Below are positions 11,325 to 20,196 of a stretch of DNA of 40,598 nucleotides, piece by piece. Location: assembly GCA_027489095.1 (NCBI GenBank), contig JAIYAL010000084.1, positions 1 through 40,598 on the forward strand, written 5' to 3'. How positions within the stretch are numbered: position 1 is the stretch's first letter; each line of letters opens with the position of its first letter. Made by a program: the position numbers and the translations under genes. The notes under the pieces were generated by a model, which did no database searches, had not been told where the DNA came from, and worked only from the letters and a program-made list of their open reading frames with translations. The stretch comes from Erythrobacteraceae bacterium. GTDB lineage: Bacteria; Pseudomonadota; Alphaproteobacteria; Sphingomonadales; Sphingomonadaceae.

Positions 11325-11686
11325 GCAAACCCGACGAGCTGCAGCTTGATCTGCAACGTCTCGTGATCGAAGGGCTTCATCACATATTCGTCCGCCCCGG
11401 CCTGGATCGCCTGGCGGATATGCGCGACGTCGTTCTCGGTCGTGCAGAACACCACCTTGGGCTTGCTGCCGTTGGGGCGGGCACGCAGCTGGACGAGGAA
11501 TTCGATCCCGGTCATCACCGGCATGTTCCAATCGAGCAACACCACATCGGGCATCGCAGCCTCGCAGGCATCGAGCGCAAGCTTGCCGTTCTCGGCCTCT
11601 TCAACGGCGAAGCCGAGGGTCTCGAGAATGTGCCTCGAAACCTTCCGGATGACGCGGGAATCGTCGACGATCAGGCATGTTTTCAT
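11321..11686 (-). CDS. cheY: CheY-type response regulator
   Basis: 121-aa single REC domain: CLIVDDSRVIRKV, DVVLLDWNMPVMTGIEFL, GADEYVMKPFD. Confidence 0.94.
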   Translation of the reverse strand: MKTCLIVDDSRVIRKVSRHILETLGFAVEEAENGKLALDACEAAMPDVVLLDWNMPVMTGIEFLVQLRARPNGSKPKVVFCTTENDVAHIRQAIQAGADEYVMKPFDHETLQIKLQLVGFA

Positions 11687-11739
11687 GGGCTGTCCTGCGG
11701 TTGCGGCACGAACCTAAGGGCCAGATGGTAAGGATTGGA

Positions 11740-12207
11740 TTAAACCAGAACCTCGATTTCGCGATGGGCGGTATCCGGCCCGGCGAGCAGCGCGGCAAGA
11801 TCGACCAGCAGCGCGGGCCCGGCCATGGTCTCGATCATCCCGGTGGCGATGCGTGACCATTCGGGGCCGAAGCCCCCCGGCACCTGCCCTGCATCGCTGG
11901 CGCCGGTGGTGATGTCCTCGATCACATCGACGAGCAGCGCGTAGGAATGGCCCCCTTCCGCGACGACGATCGCGCGGTGGTCGGTCGGCCACTCGCTTCC
12001 CGGCAGGCCGATCCCAAACCCAATCGCGCGGCGGCAATCGATCACGGTCAGCGCCTGGCTGCGCAGCGCGGTGATTCCGGCGATCCACGCCGGCGCGCGC
12101 GGGATCGGGGTGACGGTGCCGATCTCGATCACCGATTTGACGTCGAGCGCCGAGAGCGCGCAGGCGCGCCCCGCGATCCGGGCGACGACGAGCAGTTGTC
12201 CGATCAT
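11740..12207 (-). CDS. cheW: chemotaxis coupling protein CheW
   Basis: MIGQLLVVARIAGRACALSALDVKSVIE...IPRAPAWIAGITALRSQALTVIDCRRAIG; ATGA overlap with the cheA stop; shorter than the 11740..12486 ORF. Confidence 0.9.
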   Translation of the reverse strand: MIGQLLVVARIAGRACALSALDVKSVIEIGTVTPIPRAPAWIAGITALRSQALTVIDCRRAIGFGIGLPGSEWPTDHRAIVVAEGGHSYALLVDVIEDITTGASDAGQVPGGFGPEWSRIATGMIETMAGPALLVDLAALLAGPDTAHREIEVLV

Positions 12208-14651
12208 GCGGCAACTCCCTTGGCTTGAAGCGCCGCGCGGCTGGCTGCGGCGAGCGCTGCCAGCAGGCTTTCGCGGTCGTAGCGGTAGATCGTCTCGCAT
12301 CCCGTGGGTGCATCGGGCTGGTCGCGCAGGCGGATCACCTGTTGCGGAAGCGGGCGGCCGAGCGCCTCGGCAACTTCGTAGACATCGTCGAACAGAATGC
12401 CGAGCGTCTCCGTCCCGGCCTCGCTGGCAGGGACGATATCGTAACCCGCGGCGGTAACCAGCGGGGCGAGGATGGTGCGCGCCCATTCGCTCTCGGGCAG
12501 GGTGCAGCGCGGGCGGTCGGCGGCAAGCGGCGGCTCGCCGTGGCGGGCGAAAAGTTCATGTGCGTCCACCAGCGTGACCGGCTGGCCTGCAATCAGCGTG
12601 ATCGCTTCGGCGAGCGGGTCTTCCGGAACGGCGTGCAAGTCCTCGGTCAGTTCGACCGCGTCCTCTACCTCACGCACCGCGAAGAGCAGCTCGCAGGCCC
12701 CGTCGGACAGGCGCAGCAGGCGCACGCGGTTCTGGGTCAGTGGGGTGTCGGGCAGGCCGACCAGCGGCAGGATCAGCCCGTCGATGACCACGCGCGGGCG
12801 CGCAGCGGAGCGATCAATGGCGGTGATCGGCGCGGTCTCGATGCGCTGGACGAGTTCGAGCCGCACCGCCGAGCGGCGTCCGGCAAAATCGGTGAACAGC
12901 ATGGCCCGATCGGCCTGCTTGGCCACCTCGGCGGCGCTGTCGCCAAGCGTGCCGAGCACGCGCGTGCGGGTGTCGGAGACGAGGTCGGCGCCGGCCGCGA
13001 TGTTGGCGACGTCGAGCAGCAGCACTGGCTGGCCATCGTCAAGCAGGGTCGATCCGGCATAAAGCCCGGACTTCATCACCGCTGGCGCAAGCGGCTTGAC
13101 GACAAGATCGCCGTGGCCGTGGATGCCCTCAACCGCGAGCGCGAAGAGATCGCCGCTGGCGAGGCGCAGCATCACGAGGGTGGGTTCCTTGGCGGCGACC
13201 GGGCAGGCCGGGAGCCCGAGCACTTCGCCGAGCATCAGGCAGGGCACGCGGTTGCCGCGGAAGGTGACCAGCGCGGTCTCGCCCATCCGGGTGAAATCGA
13301 GCGCCTGGGAGGAGGCCTGGACGATCTCCTCGACATAGCTCTGCGGGATCGCGAAGCGGTGGCCGGCGACTTCGACGGTAAGACCGGCGATGATCGAGAG
13401 GGTAAGCGGGATGTGAAGGGTGAAGGCAGTGCCCTTGCCCGGGGTGCTGGTGACGCGGATCGAGCCGCCGACCTTCTCGAGGTTCTGGCGCACCACGTCG
13501 AGGCCGACGCCGCGGCCCGAGACGTTGCTGACCGTCTCGGCGGTTGAGAAGCCGGGCTCGAAGATCAGGTTGAGGATGCGCTCGCGGCTCATCGCGGCGC
13601 GTTCGGCGGCGGTGATGAGGCCGGTGGCGACCGCCTTGGCGGCAATGCGCTCTTCGGCGAGCCCGCGCCCGTCGTCGCTGATGAGGATGCTGATGGTGTT
13701 GCCCGATTGCCGCGCGGCGATGGCAAGCAGGCCGATTTCGCGCTTGCTGGCGGCGAGGCGGGCCGAAGGGCCTTCGATGCCGTGGTCGATGGCGTTCCTG
13801 ATGATGTGGGTGAGCGGATCGCGGATCGTTTCGATCATCTCGCGGTCGAGTTCGACATCGCCGCCGTCAAGATCGATCATCACTTGCTTGCCGAGCTCGG
13901 TCGACAGGTCGCGCACGAGCCGGGGGAGCGCGCCGAACAGGGTCTCGATGCGCTGCATCCGCATCCGGGTGATCGCGTCGCGCACGTCGGTCAGGATCGT
14001 GGTGAGCCGCTCGAAGGGCCCGTCGATGGTCGGCTGGTTGCCCGCCTGGCGCAGGCGGTGGGCGAGATCGTTGCGGGCCAGCACCATGTCCGAGACGCCG
14101 CTCATCACCCGGTCGAGCAGTTCGACCGGCAGACGGATGGTGCGTTGTGCCGCGGCGGGATCGGCGCGGCGCTGGGGGGCGTTCGGCTCATCGTTAGACC
14201 CCAGTAGCGCCGCCGCAGGGGCGTGCAGAGGCGGGTTAGACCCCTCGCAGGCCCCCTCCAGACCCCCGGTTTGGGGTGTTTCATGTGAAACATCCAGCAT
14301 CGCGATGAGACTTTCGTCGTCGCCTTCGTCGATGGGTTCATTCGCCTCGATCGCGTCGATCATCGCGGCGATCCGGTCGATGATGGCGAGCACTGCGGTG
14401 ACGAGCTGCTGGTCGGGATCGCGGCGTCCGGCGCGGCAATCGGCGAGCGCATCCTCAGCGGCATGGCTGAGGCTGGCGAGGCGCGGGAAATCGAAGAAGC
14501 CGCAATTGCCCTTCACCGTATGGACGAAGCGGAAGATCGTATCGAGACGCGCGCGATCGGTTGGATCGGCCTCCCAGGCGACGAGTTCGCCGCCGGACGC
14601 CTCCAACATCTCGCGGGTCTCGGCGATGAAATCCGCCAGCAGATCATCCAT
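12204..14651 (-). CDS. cheA: chemotaxis histidine kinase CheA with extended C-terminus
   Basis: P1/HPt (FRFVHTVKGNCGFFDFPRLASLSHAAEDAL), dimerisation/HATPase (DPLTHIIRNAIDHGIEGP, DDGRGL, FEPGFSTAETVSNVSGRGVGLDVVRQNLEKVGG) and CheW-like domain, followed by further CheW-like and degenerate receiver-like sequence. Confidence 0.94.
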   Translation of the reverse strand: MDDLLADFIAETREMLEASGGELVAWEADPTDRARLDTIFRFVHTVKGNCGFFDFPRLASLSHAAEDALADCRAGRRDPDQQLVTAVLAIIDRIAAMIDAIEANEPIDEGDDESLIAMLDVSHETPQTGGLEGACEGSNPPLHAPAAALLGSNDEPNAPQRRADPAAAQRTIRLPVELLDRVMSGVSDMVLARNDLAHRLRQAGNQPTIDGPFERLTTILTDVRDAITRMRMQRIETLFGALPRLVRDLSTELGKQVMIDLDGGDVELDREMIETIRDPLTHIIRNAIDHGIEGPSARLAASKREIGLLAIAARQSGNTISILISDDGRGLAEERIAAKAVATGLITAAERAAMSRERILNLIFEPGFSTAETVSNVSGRGVGLDVVRQNLEKVGGSIRVTSTPGKGTAFTLHIPLTLSIIAGLTVEVAGHRFAIPQSYVEEIVQASSQALDFTRMGETALVTFRGNRVPCLMLGEVLGLPACPVAAKEPTLVMLRLASGDLFALAVEGIHGHGDLVVKPLAPAVMKSGLYAGSTLLDDGQPVLLLDVANIAAGADLVSDTRTRVLGTLGDSAAEVAKQADRAMLFTDFAGRRSAVRLELVQRIETAPITAIDRSAARPRVVIDGLILPLVGLPDTPLTQNRVRLLRLSDGACELLFAVREVEDAVELTEDLHAVPEDPLAEAITLIAGQPVTLVDAHELFARHGEPPLAADRPRCTLPESEWARTILAPLVTAAGYDIVPASEAGTETLGILFDDVYEVAEALGRPLPQQVIRLRDQPDAPTGCETIYRYDRESLLAALAAASRAALQAKGVAA
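14194..14268. repeat. degenerate 10-11 bp phased array of YYAGACCCC-type motifs, inside cheA
   Basis: A of each AG at 14196, 14206, 14217, 14227, 14238, 14249, 14260; best copies TTAGACCCC, TTAGACCCC, CCAGACCCC. Confidence 0.55.
14277..14292. promoter_or_regulatory. parS-like palindrome, one mismatch, inside cheA
   Basis: TGTTTCATGTGAAACA versus parS consensus TGTTTCACGTGAAACA. Confidence 0.5.
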
Positions 14652-14714
14652 CAGAAGCGCACCCTCTTGCCGCCTTTCGGGCGTGGCTATGCGGCAGGGT
14701 TGGTTAACAACCAG

Positions 14715-16103
14715 CTAGCGCACGGATGCTCCGGTGGCGGAGGCTGGGGCCTGCCTGGCGAAGATGTGCCGCACCAGCAGTACCGCCGAGATCGCGCCAA
14801 ACAGGTTGGCGGCAAGCTCTGCCGTGTAGATCGCCGAGGAGCCCATCGAAGGGCGCAGCACCAGCGCGACGGGGAGCATCACAAGGAACACCCGCGCGAT
14901 GGATTGGCCGAGGGCAAATCCTGCCTTGTCGACCGCATTCATGATGCCATTGCCGACGATCAGCAGCCCGAAGCCGGCATAGCCCCAAGCCGCGATCCGC
15001 AGGTAAAGGTCGAATTCCGCGACCACGGCGGGGTCGGAGGTGAAGACCCGCGCGAAGCTCTGCCCCGCCGCCATCACGCCGATCGCAACGATCAGCCCCC
15101 AGACGATGCAGAACCCGCCCGCGTAGAGCACCGCCTCGCGCGCCCGGTCGATCCGGCCCGCCCCCCAGTTCTGCCCGACAATCGCCCCGATCGCGCCCGA
15201 CAGGCCGAGCAAGGGCACGATCACGAAGCTCTGGAGGCGCCCCGCCGCGCCGAAGCCCGCGACCGCCGCCTCGCCCTCGAGCGCCACCAGCGCGGTCAGG
15301 ATCGACAGCCCCAAGGGGTTGATCGCGTTTGAGAAAGCAGCTGGGAGCCCGACCCGGATGATCGCCTTGGCCGGCCCCGCCAGATTGCAATGCCGCAGCA
15401 GGCCAAGGTCAAGCGGCAAGGACGTGCCGCGCAGCAGCCACAAGGCGGTCAGCACCCCTATCCCCCAGCCGATCACCGTGGCATAGGCGGATCCCGCGAT
15501 GCCCAGCCCTTCGAACCCGAAACCGCCCATGATCAGCAGCGGATTGAGCACCCAGTTGGCGGCGGCATAGGTGATCGAGACGGTGCTCGTCCGTTTGGCC
15601 TCGCCCTGTCCGCGCAGCACGCCGTTGAAGCCCATGATCGCAAGACTGAGCGGGAAGCCCATCGCATAAGGCGTCATATAGGCGCGGATCAGCGGCATAA
15701 GGTGCGCGGGCGCGTTCATGGCGGTGAAGATCGGGTCGATCAGCGCCCACAGCGTGAGGCCCATCACCAGCCCACAGGCGACAGCGAAGACGATCCCGAA
15801 ATTGGCGCGCTGGGCCGCCTTGGCGTGGTCGCCTTCGCCCAGGGCACGAGCGACCACCGAGTTGATCCCGACCATCACCCCCACGCCCAGCGACGTGCTC
15901 GACACCGCAACCGGGAAGATGAAGGCAATCGCTGCCAGCGGCTCGCTGCCGAGCTGTCCGATGAAATAGGCATCGACGATCCCGATCGACATGATCGCGG
16001 CGACGCCGATGACCGCAGGGAGCGTCTGGCTGACGAGATGCCCGGGGATGCTGCCGCTGACCAGTCTGGCAGAAGAAAGGGCGGGCGCATTCATCGTTCC
16101 CAC
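14715..16103 (-). CDS. MATE family efflux transporter
   Basis: 12-TM-like protein; SIGIVDAYFIGQLGSEPLAAIAFIFPV, VGINSVVARALGEGD, GFGAAGRLQSF. Start may be MNAPAL (16094). Confidence 0.88.
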   Translation of the reverse strand: MGTMNAPALSSARLVSGSIPGHLVSQTLPAVIGVAAIMSIGIVDAYFIGQLGSEPLAAIAFIFPVAVSSTSLGVGVMVGINSVVARALGEGDHAKAAQRANFGIVFAVACGLVMGLTLWALIDPIFTAMNAPAHLMPLIRAYMTPYAMGFPLSLAIMGFNGVLRGQGEAKRTSTVSITYAAANWVLNPLLIMGGFGFEGLGIAGSAYATVIGWGIGVLTALWLLRGTSLPLDLGLLRHCNLAGPAKAIIRVGLPAAFSNAINPLGLSILTALVALEGEAAVAGFGAAGRLQSFVIVPLLGLSGAIGAIVGQNWGAGRIDRAREAVLYAGGFCIVWGLIVAIGVMAAGQSFARVFTSDPAVVAEFDLYLRIAAWGYAGFGLLIVGNGIMNAVDKAGFALGQSIARVFLVMLPVALVLRPSMGSSAIYTAELAANLFGAISAVLLVRHIFARQAPASATGASVR

Positions 16104-16188
16104 GGCCTAGCGGCAGGCCGCGCGGCTTGCAAAGCATTCCCTGCCCATGCGATAGCGAAGGCAACGACAGACGTAAGAGGAATGGCTG

Positions 16189-16953
16189 ATGGCAACCCAA
16201 CTCAAGCCCGGTATCGAGTGCAGCAAGGAAGAATGGCAGGCGCGGCTCGATCTGGCGGCGTGCTACCGCATCTTCGATCACCTCGGCTGGTCGGAATCGA
16301 TCTACAACCACATCTCGCTCAAGGTTCCGGGGGAGAAGGATACCTTCCTCATCAACCCCTTTGGCCTGCTCTACAGCGAAGTCACCGCGTCAAACCTCGT
16401 CAAGATTGATGTCGAGGGCAACAATGTCGGCGGGTCGCCCTACATGGTGAACAAGGCGGGCTTCACCCAGCACGCCTATTTCCACAAGCATCTGGGCGGG
16501 CGGGCGGATGCCATCTGCCATGTTCACACCACCGCGACGATGGCCGTGGCGAGCCACAAGGATGGCCTGCTTCCGATCAATTTCTACGCCTGCAACTTCC
16601 AGGGCCAGATCGGCTATCACGATTTCGAGGGCGTCACGGTGCGCGCCGAAGAGGGCGAGCGGCTGGTCAAGAACCTCGGCAATCACACCATCCTGATGCT
16701 GCGCAACCATGGCCCGGTGGTGATGGACCGCACCATCCAGGGGATGTTCCTCAAGATGTGGGCCTTTCAGCGCGCCTGCGAGATCCAGGTGGCGGCGCTG
16801 AGCATGGGCGATCCGATCCTCGTGCCGCAGGAGGTGGTCGATGTCCACCAGCGCGACCTGTCGGTGATGAGCGGGCAGGGCGGCGCGGGAATGTTCGATT
16901 TCGAGGCGTGGAAGCGCCGGATCGACAAGATCGACGACAGCTGGCGCCAGTAA
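16189..16953 (+). CDS. class II aldolase/adducin family protein
   Basis: GWSESIYNHISLKVPGE...LINPFGLLYSEVTASNLVKID...DAICHVHTTATMAVA...HTILMLRNHGPVV. Confidence 0.9.
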   Translation: MATQLKPGIECSKEEWQARLDLAACYRIFDHLGWSESIYNHISLKVPGEKDTFLINPFGLLYSEVTASNLVKIDVEGNNVGGSPYMVNKAGFTQHAYFHKHLGGRADAICHVHTTATMAVASHKDGLLPINFYACNFQGQIGYHDFEGVTVRAEEGERLVKNLGNHTILMLRNHGPVVMDRTIQGMFLKMWAFQRACEIQVAALSMGDPILVPQEVVDVHQRDLSVMSGQGGAGMFDFEAWKRRIDKIDDSWRQ

Positions 16954-16973
16954 GCCACTAAGAGGGCCGCACG

Positions 16974-17522
16974 ATGTCGCGCATGACCGTCAACGAGCGG
17001 CCGGTCCAATTCGACCTCGATCCGCGCATCCCGCTGCTTTACGCGCTGCGTGAGGCGATGAACCTGACCGGCACCAAGGCGTGTGGTGGCGGGCCGGAAT
17101 GCTCGGGCGCGTGCATGGTGCTGGTTGACGGGGTGGCGCTCAGATCGTGTGCGATCACGCTCGCCGAGGCCGAGGGGCGGATCATCACCACCATCGAAGG
17201 GCTGAGCCGCGACCGCGCGCATCCGGTTCAGCAGGCGATGGTGGCGCAGCAGGCGATCCAGTGCGGCTATTGCACCCCCGGCATCGTCATCTCGGCCGCC
17301 GCCCTGCTGATGCGCAACCCCGCGCCGACCCGCGCCGATATCGAGGCGGGCATCCCGAACATCTGCCGCTGCGGGGTCTATCCGCGGCTGATCAAGGCGG
17401 TCGAACAGGCGGGCCGCGTGGCGCAGCGGCAGGAACGCATCAGCGCGGCGCCTGCGCCCGGGATCAGCCCCGAGGATGCGGCCAAGGCGGTGCCCGCGCT
17501 GCGCGTGCCGCAGAGCGAATAG
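16974..17522 (+). CDS. (2Fe-2S)-binding protein, xanthine-dehydrogenase small-subunit-like
   Basis: C-terminal QCGYCTPGIVISAAALL and PNICRCGVYPRLIKAV match the family; N-terminal cluster motif is atypical (TKACGGGPECSGACMVLVDGVALRSC). Confidence 0.88.
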   Translation: MSRMTVNERPVQFDLDPRIPLLYALREAMNLTGTKACGGGPECSGACMVLVDGVALRSCAITLAEAEGRIITTIEGLSRDRAHPVQQAMVAQQAIQCGYCTPGIVISAAALLMRNPAPTRADIEAGIPNICRCGVYPRLIKAVEQAGRVAQRQERISAAPAPGISPEDAAKAVPALRVPQSE

Positions 17523-17533
17523 GATTGGCGACA

Positions 17534-17878
17534 ATGAAGGCGACGATCTGGCACAACCCGGCTTGCGGCACTTCGCGCAAGACGCTGGCGATCCTCGAGA
17601 ACCTTTCCCGGGTCGATGTGACGGTGGTGGAGTATCTCAAGACCCCGCCTGGCCCCGACAAGCTCGCGCAGCTTTACCGCGATGCCGGGATCACACCACG
17701 CCAAGGCCTGCGCCTGCGCGGCACCGATGCGGCAGAGCGCGGGCTTACTGAAGCCGACGACGCAGCCGTGCTGGCGGCGATGGCGGCTGACCCGATCCTG
17801 ATCGAGCGGCCCTTGGTAGAGACCGACAAGGGTGTTCGGCTGTGTCGGCCTCAGGATACGGTTCTGGAAATTCTATAG
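17534..17878 (+). CDS. arsC: arsenate reductase ArsC-like (ArsC/Spx fold)
   Basis: MKATIWHNPACGTSRKTLAILEN...VVEYLKTPP...LIERPLVETDKGVRLCRPQDTVLEIL; shorter than the 17147..17878 ORF. Confidence 0.9.
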   Translation: MKATIWHNPACGTSRKTLAILENLSRVDVTVVEYLKTPPGPDKLAQLYRDAGITPRQGLRLRGTDAAERGLTEADDAAVLAAMAADPILIERPLVETDKGVRLCRPQDTVLEIL

Positions 17879-17937
17879 GCCTGGCTATGTCCGGTCGCGG
17901 CACGCGGCCGCGAGGCCACGCGGATGCGGGCGCGCCA

Positions 17938-19293
17938 TCAAGAACGCGTCAGCTCGCGGTCGTCTTGCAGCCGGAACCAGCCGTGCACGAGCACGATCAG
18001 GCACAGCATCACGATCAGTCCGAAGCCGAGCCAGTCCGAATGGCCATACAGCCACACGCCCAGCGCCGGCGCGTAGATGTAGCTTGCGCCCGCCAGCGAG
18101 GCGACGATGCCTGATGCTTGCCCCTGCTCGGCGCGGGTAACCGCGAGCGAAGTGCCCGCCGTGGTGCCGGGGCGGAACAGGCCAAAGCCCAGCGATGCGA
18201 TGGCATAGCCCAGCGCGATCAGGTGGAGATCGCCCGCCACCGCCAGGATCACCGTGCCGACCGCAGCGGCGGTGATTCCCCACAAGGTCGCGGCGCGCGG
18301 GCCAAGATCGAAGCGCGGGATCAGGCCCCACTGCGCCAGCAGCGTCGCGATCGCGCCGCTCATCAGCACAAGGCCCACCGGCCCGGCGCCATCCGCGGGG
18401 CTATCGCGCAGGCCCAGCCGGTCGAGCACCAGAAAGCCCGAGATCCCCAGCACCATCGCCTGCGCGTGACCGCCAAACAGACCAGCGAAGACCCACGGCC
18501 GCAGGCGCGGATCACGCCACGAAAGGCGCGGCGGTTCGGCGAGCTCCTCGGCTTCGGACGCCTCCTGCGGATCGACCGGCGCGCCCGATCCGCTCGAATA
18601 GGCCACCGCCTGGCCTCTGGCGGCATATTGCGGTTCGTCATCGGGCAGGCGCAGGCGCAGCAGGACAAGCGCAACCACGCCGATTGCGGCAAAGCACAGG
18701 AACGGCCCCGTGAGGCCAAGGCCAAGGAAGGGCACCACCATCAGCGGGGCGAGGGCCGGGCCGATCACCGTGCCCAATCCGAAGCTCGAGGCGATCAGCG
18801 AAAGCGCCTGGGTGCGGGTCGCTCTCGGCGTGCGCGAGGCGACATAGGCCTGCACCGCCGGGGGCGCGGCGCTGCCGAAACCGCCATAGAGGCTGCGCGC
18901 CGCAGCAAAGGCGATCAGCGTCCAGAAGGCGCCGAGCCAGCCGGATAGCCCCGCCCACAGCGCCGCGCCGCACAGCACGAAGGACGTGATGAAGCCGGCG
19001 AGGCCCAGCGCCATCATCGCCTTGCGCCCGCGCTTGTCCGAACGCCGCGCCCAGAACGGCGCGCACACCACCCACAAAAGCGCCGACCAGCTATAGGCGA
19101 GGCTGATCCACACATCCTCGACCTTCAGCGCGGTGCCGATCGAAGGCATCACCGATTGCATCGCGGTGTTGCCCGCCGCCGTCACCAGCATGACCATGAA
19201 CAACAGCGCCATGCGCGACGGCGGGATCGCGCCCGCCAGGGAGGCGGTGGCGGGATCTCGCTCGGGGCTCAGGGCAGGATCGGTTTCGGCCAT
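17938..19293 (-). CDS. MFS transporter
   Basis: 12-TM-like hydrophobic protein with WARRSDKRGRKAMMALGLAGF (MFS loop 2-3 motif). Confidence 0.88.
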   Translation of the reverse strand: MAETDPALSPERDPATASLAGAIPPSRMALLFMVMLVTAAGNTAMQSVMPSIGTALKVEDVWISLAYSWSALLWVVCAPFWARRSDKRGRKAMMALGLAGFITSFVLCGAALWAGLSGWLGAFWTLIAFAAARSLYGGFGSAAPPAVQAYVASRTPRATRTQALSLIASSFGLGTVIGPALAPLMVVPFLGLGLTGPFLCFAAIGVVALVLLRLRLPDDEPQYAARGQAVAYSSGSGAPVDPQEASEAEELAEPPRLSWRDPRLRPWVFAGLFGGHAQAMVLGISGFLVLDRLGLRDSPADGAGPVGLVLMSGAIATLLAQWGLIPRFDLGPRAATLWGITAAAVGTVILAVAGDLHLIALGYAIASLGFGLFRPGTTAGTSLAVTRAEQGQASGIVASLAGASYIYAPALGVWLYGHSDWLGFGLIVMLCLIVLVHGWFRLQDDRELTRS

Positions 19294-19309
19294 GATCGTG
19301 CGTGCGGCC

Positions 19310-20116
19310 TCAAGCGAAGAGGTCCGCTTCCACTTCGGGAAGAGGTTCGGACAGCTGGCGGTAGATCGCTGCGGTTAGCGCGTAGGAGACGGTGTAGAAG
19401 ACCGTCAGCAGCACGGCGAAGAAGGCCGCGTTGCCGATCACCGCAGCCCATTCGCCGAGCGCTGAAAGGATCAGGCCGATAATCAGCATGAACATCAGGC
19501 CGATCACCATCGACAGCACGATCAGCGCGGCGAAGAACGCAAAGAGGCGGAAGGAGTTGCCCTTGGTGAGCGCCCACGAACGGCGCATCGCCGTGACGGG
19601 ATTGCCTTGCCGGCCGAGCACGATCACCGCGCTCGCCAGAGAAAACTTCACCGTCAGGTAAAGCGTCACCGGCAGGGTGACGAGGCTCGCCGCGGGCAGG
19701 ACGTTGCTGATGAGCGAGGGCGCCTGCGTGAAGAGGCCGACCAGCAGCTGCATACCGATCACCGGCAGGCTCAGCCGCGGCACTCTTTCCAGCGCCTCGC
19801 GCACGGTCGGGCGAAGAGGATCGCCGAGCAGCGCGAGGATCGCGATCCCGCCGCAGATCTGGCCGATCACGACGATTAGCAGCGCCCACCACTTTTCGAT
19901 CAGGAAGGCGTTGATCTGGGCTGCGAGCTTCTGCGGATCGGGTTCGCCCCCGCCACCCGAAAAGTCGATGCCGCTGGTGAACAGGGCGTAGATGATCACG
20001 AACAGCGGCAGGAACAGGAAAATGCCCGCCAGCACGCTCACCAGATCGCGGTTGGCGCCGATCATGCCGGTCGCCTGTGTCCAGGCCCGTCCCATATCGA
20101 GCTTGTGGTTTGCCAT
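19310..20116 (-). CDS. multi-pass membrane protein of unknown function
   Basis: Start at MANHKLDMGRAWTQATGMI; several hydrophobic helices; no catalytic motif recognised. Confidence 0.75.
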   Translation of the reverse strand: MANHKLDMGRAWTQATGMIGANRDLVSVLAGIFLFLPLFVIIYALFTSGIDFSGGGGEPDPQKLAAQINAFLIEKWWALLIVVIGQICGGIAILALLGDPLRPTVREALERVPRLSLPVIGMQLLVGLFTQAPSLISNVLPAASLVTLPVTLYLTVKFSLASAVIVLGRQGNPVTAMRRSWALTKGNSFRLFAFFAALIVLSMVIGLMFMLIIGLILSALGEWAAVIGNAAFFAVLLTVFYTVSYALTAAIYRQLSEPLPEVEADLFA

Positions 20117-20196
20117 GACGCGATCCCTTCTTGCAGACGCTGCGGCTTGCGCAATCGCCTCTTGATCTCGGCGCTCAATGCCCCCACCGCTGCGCC

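Noticed and set aside
11325-11531. N-terminal extension of the cheB ORF (10146..11531)
   Set aside because: It lies within cheY in another frame; the GTG at 11324 overlapping the cheY stop gives a normal REC start.
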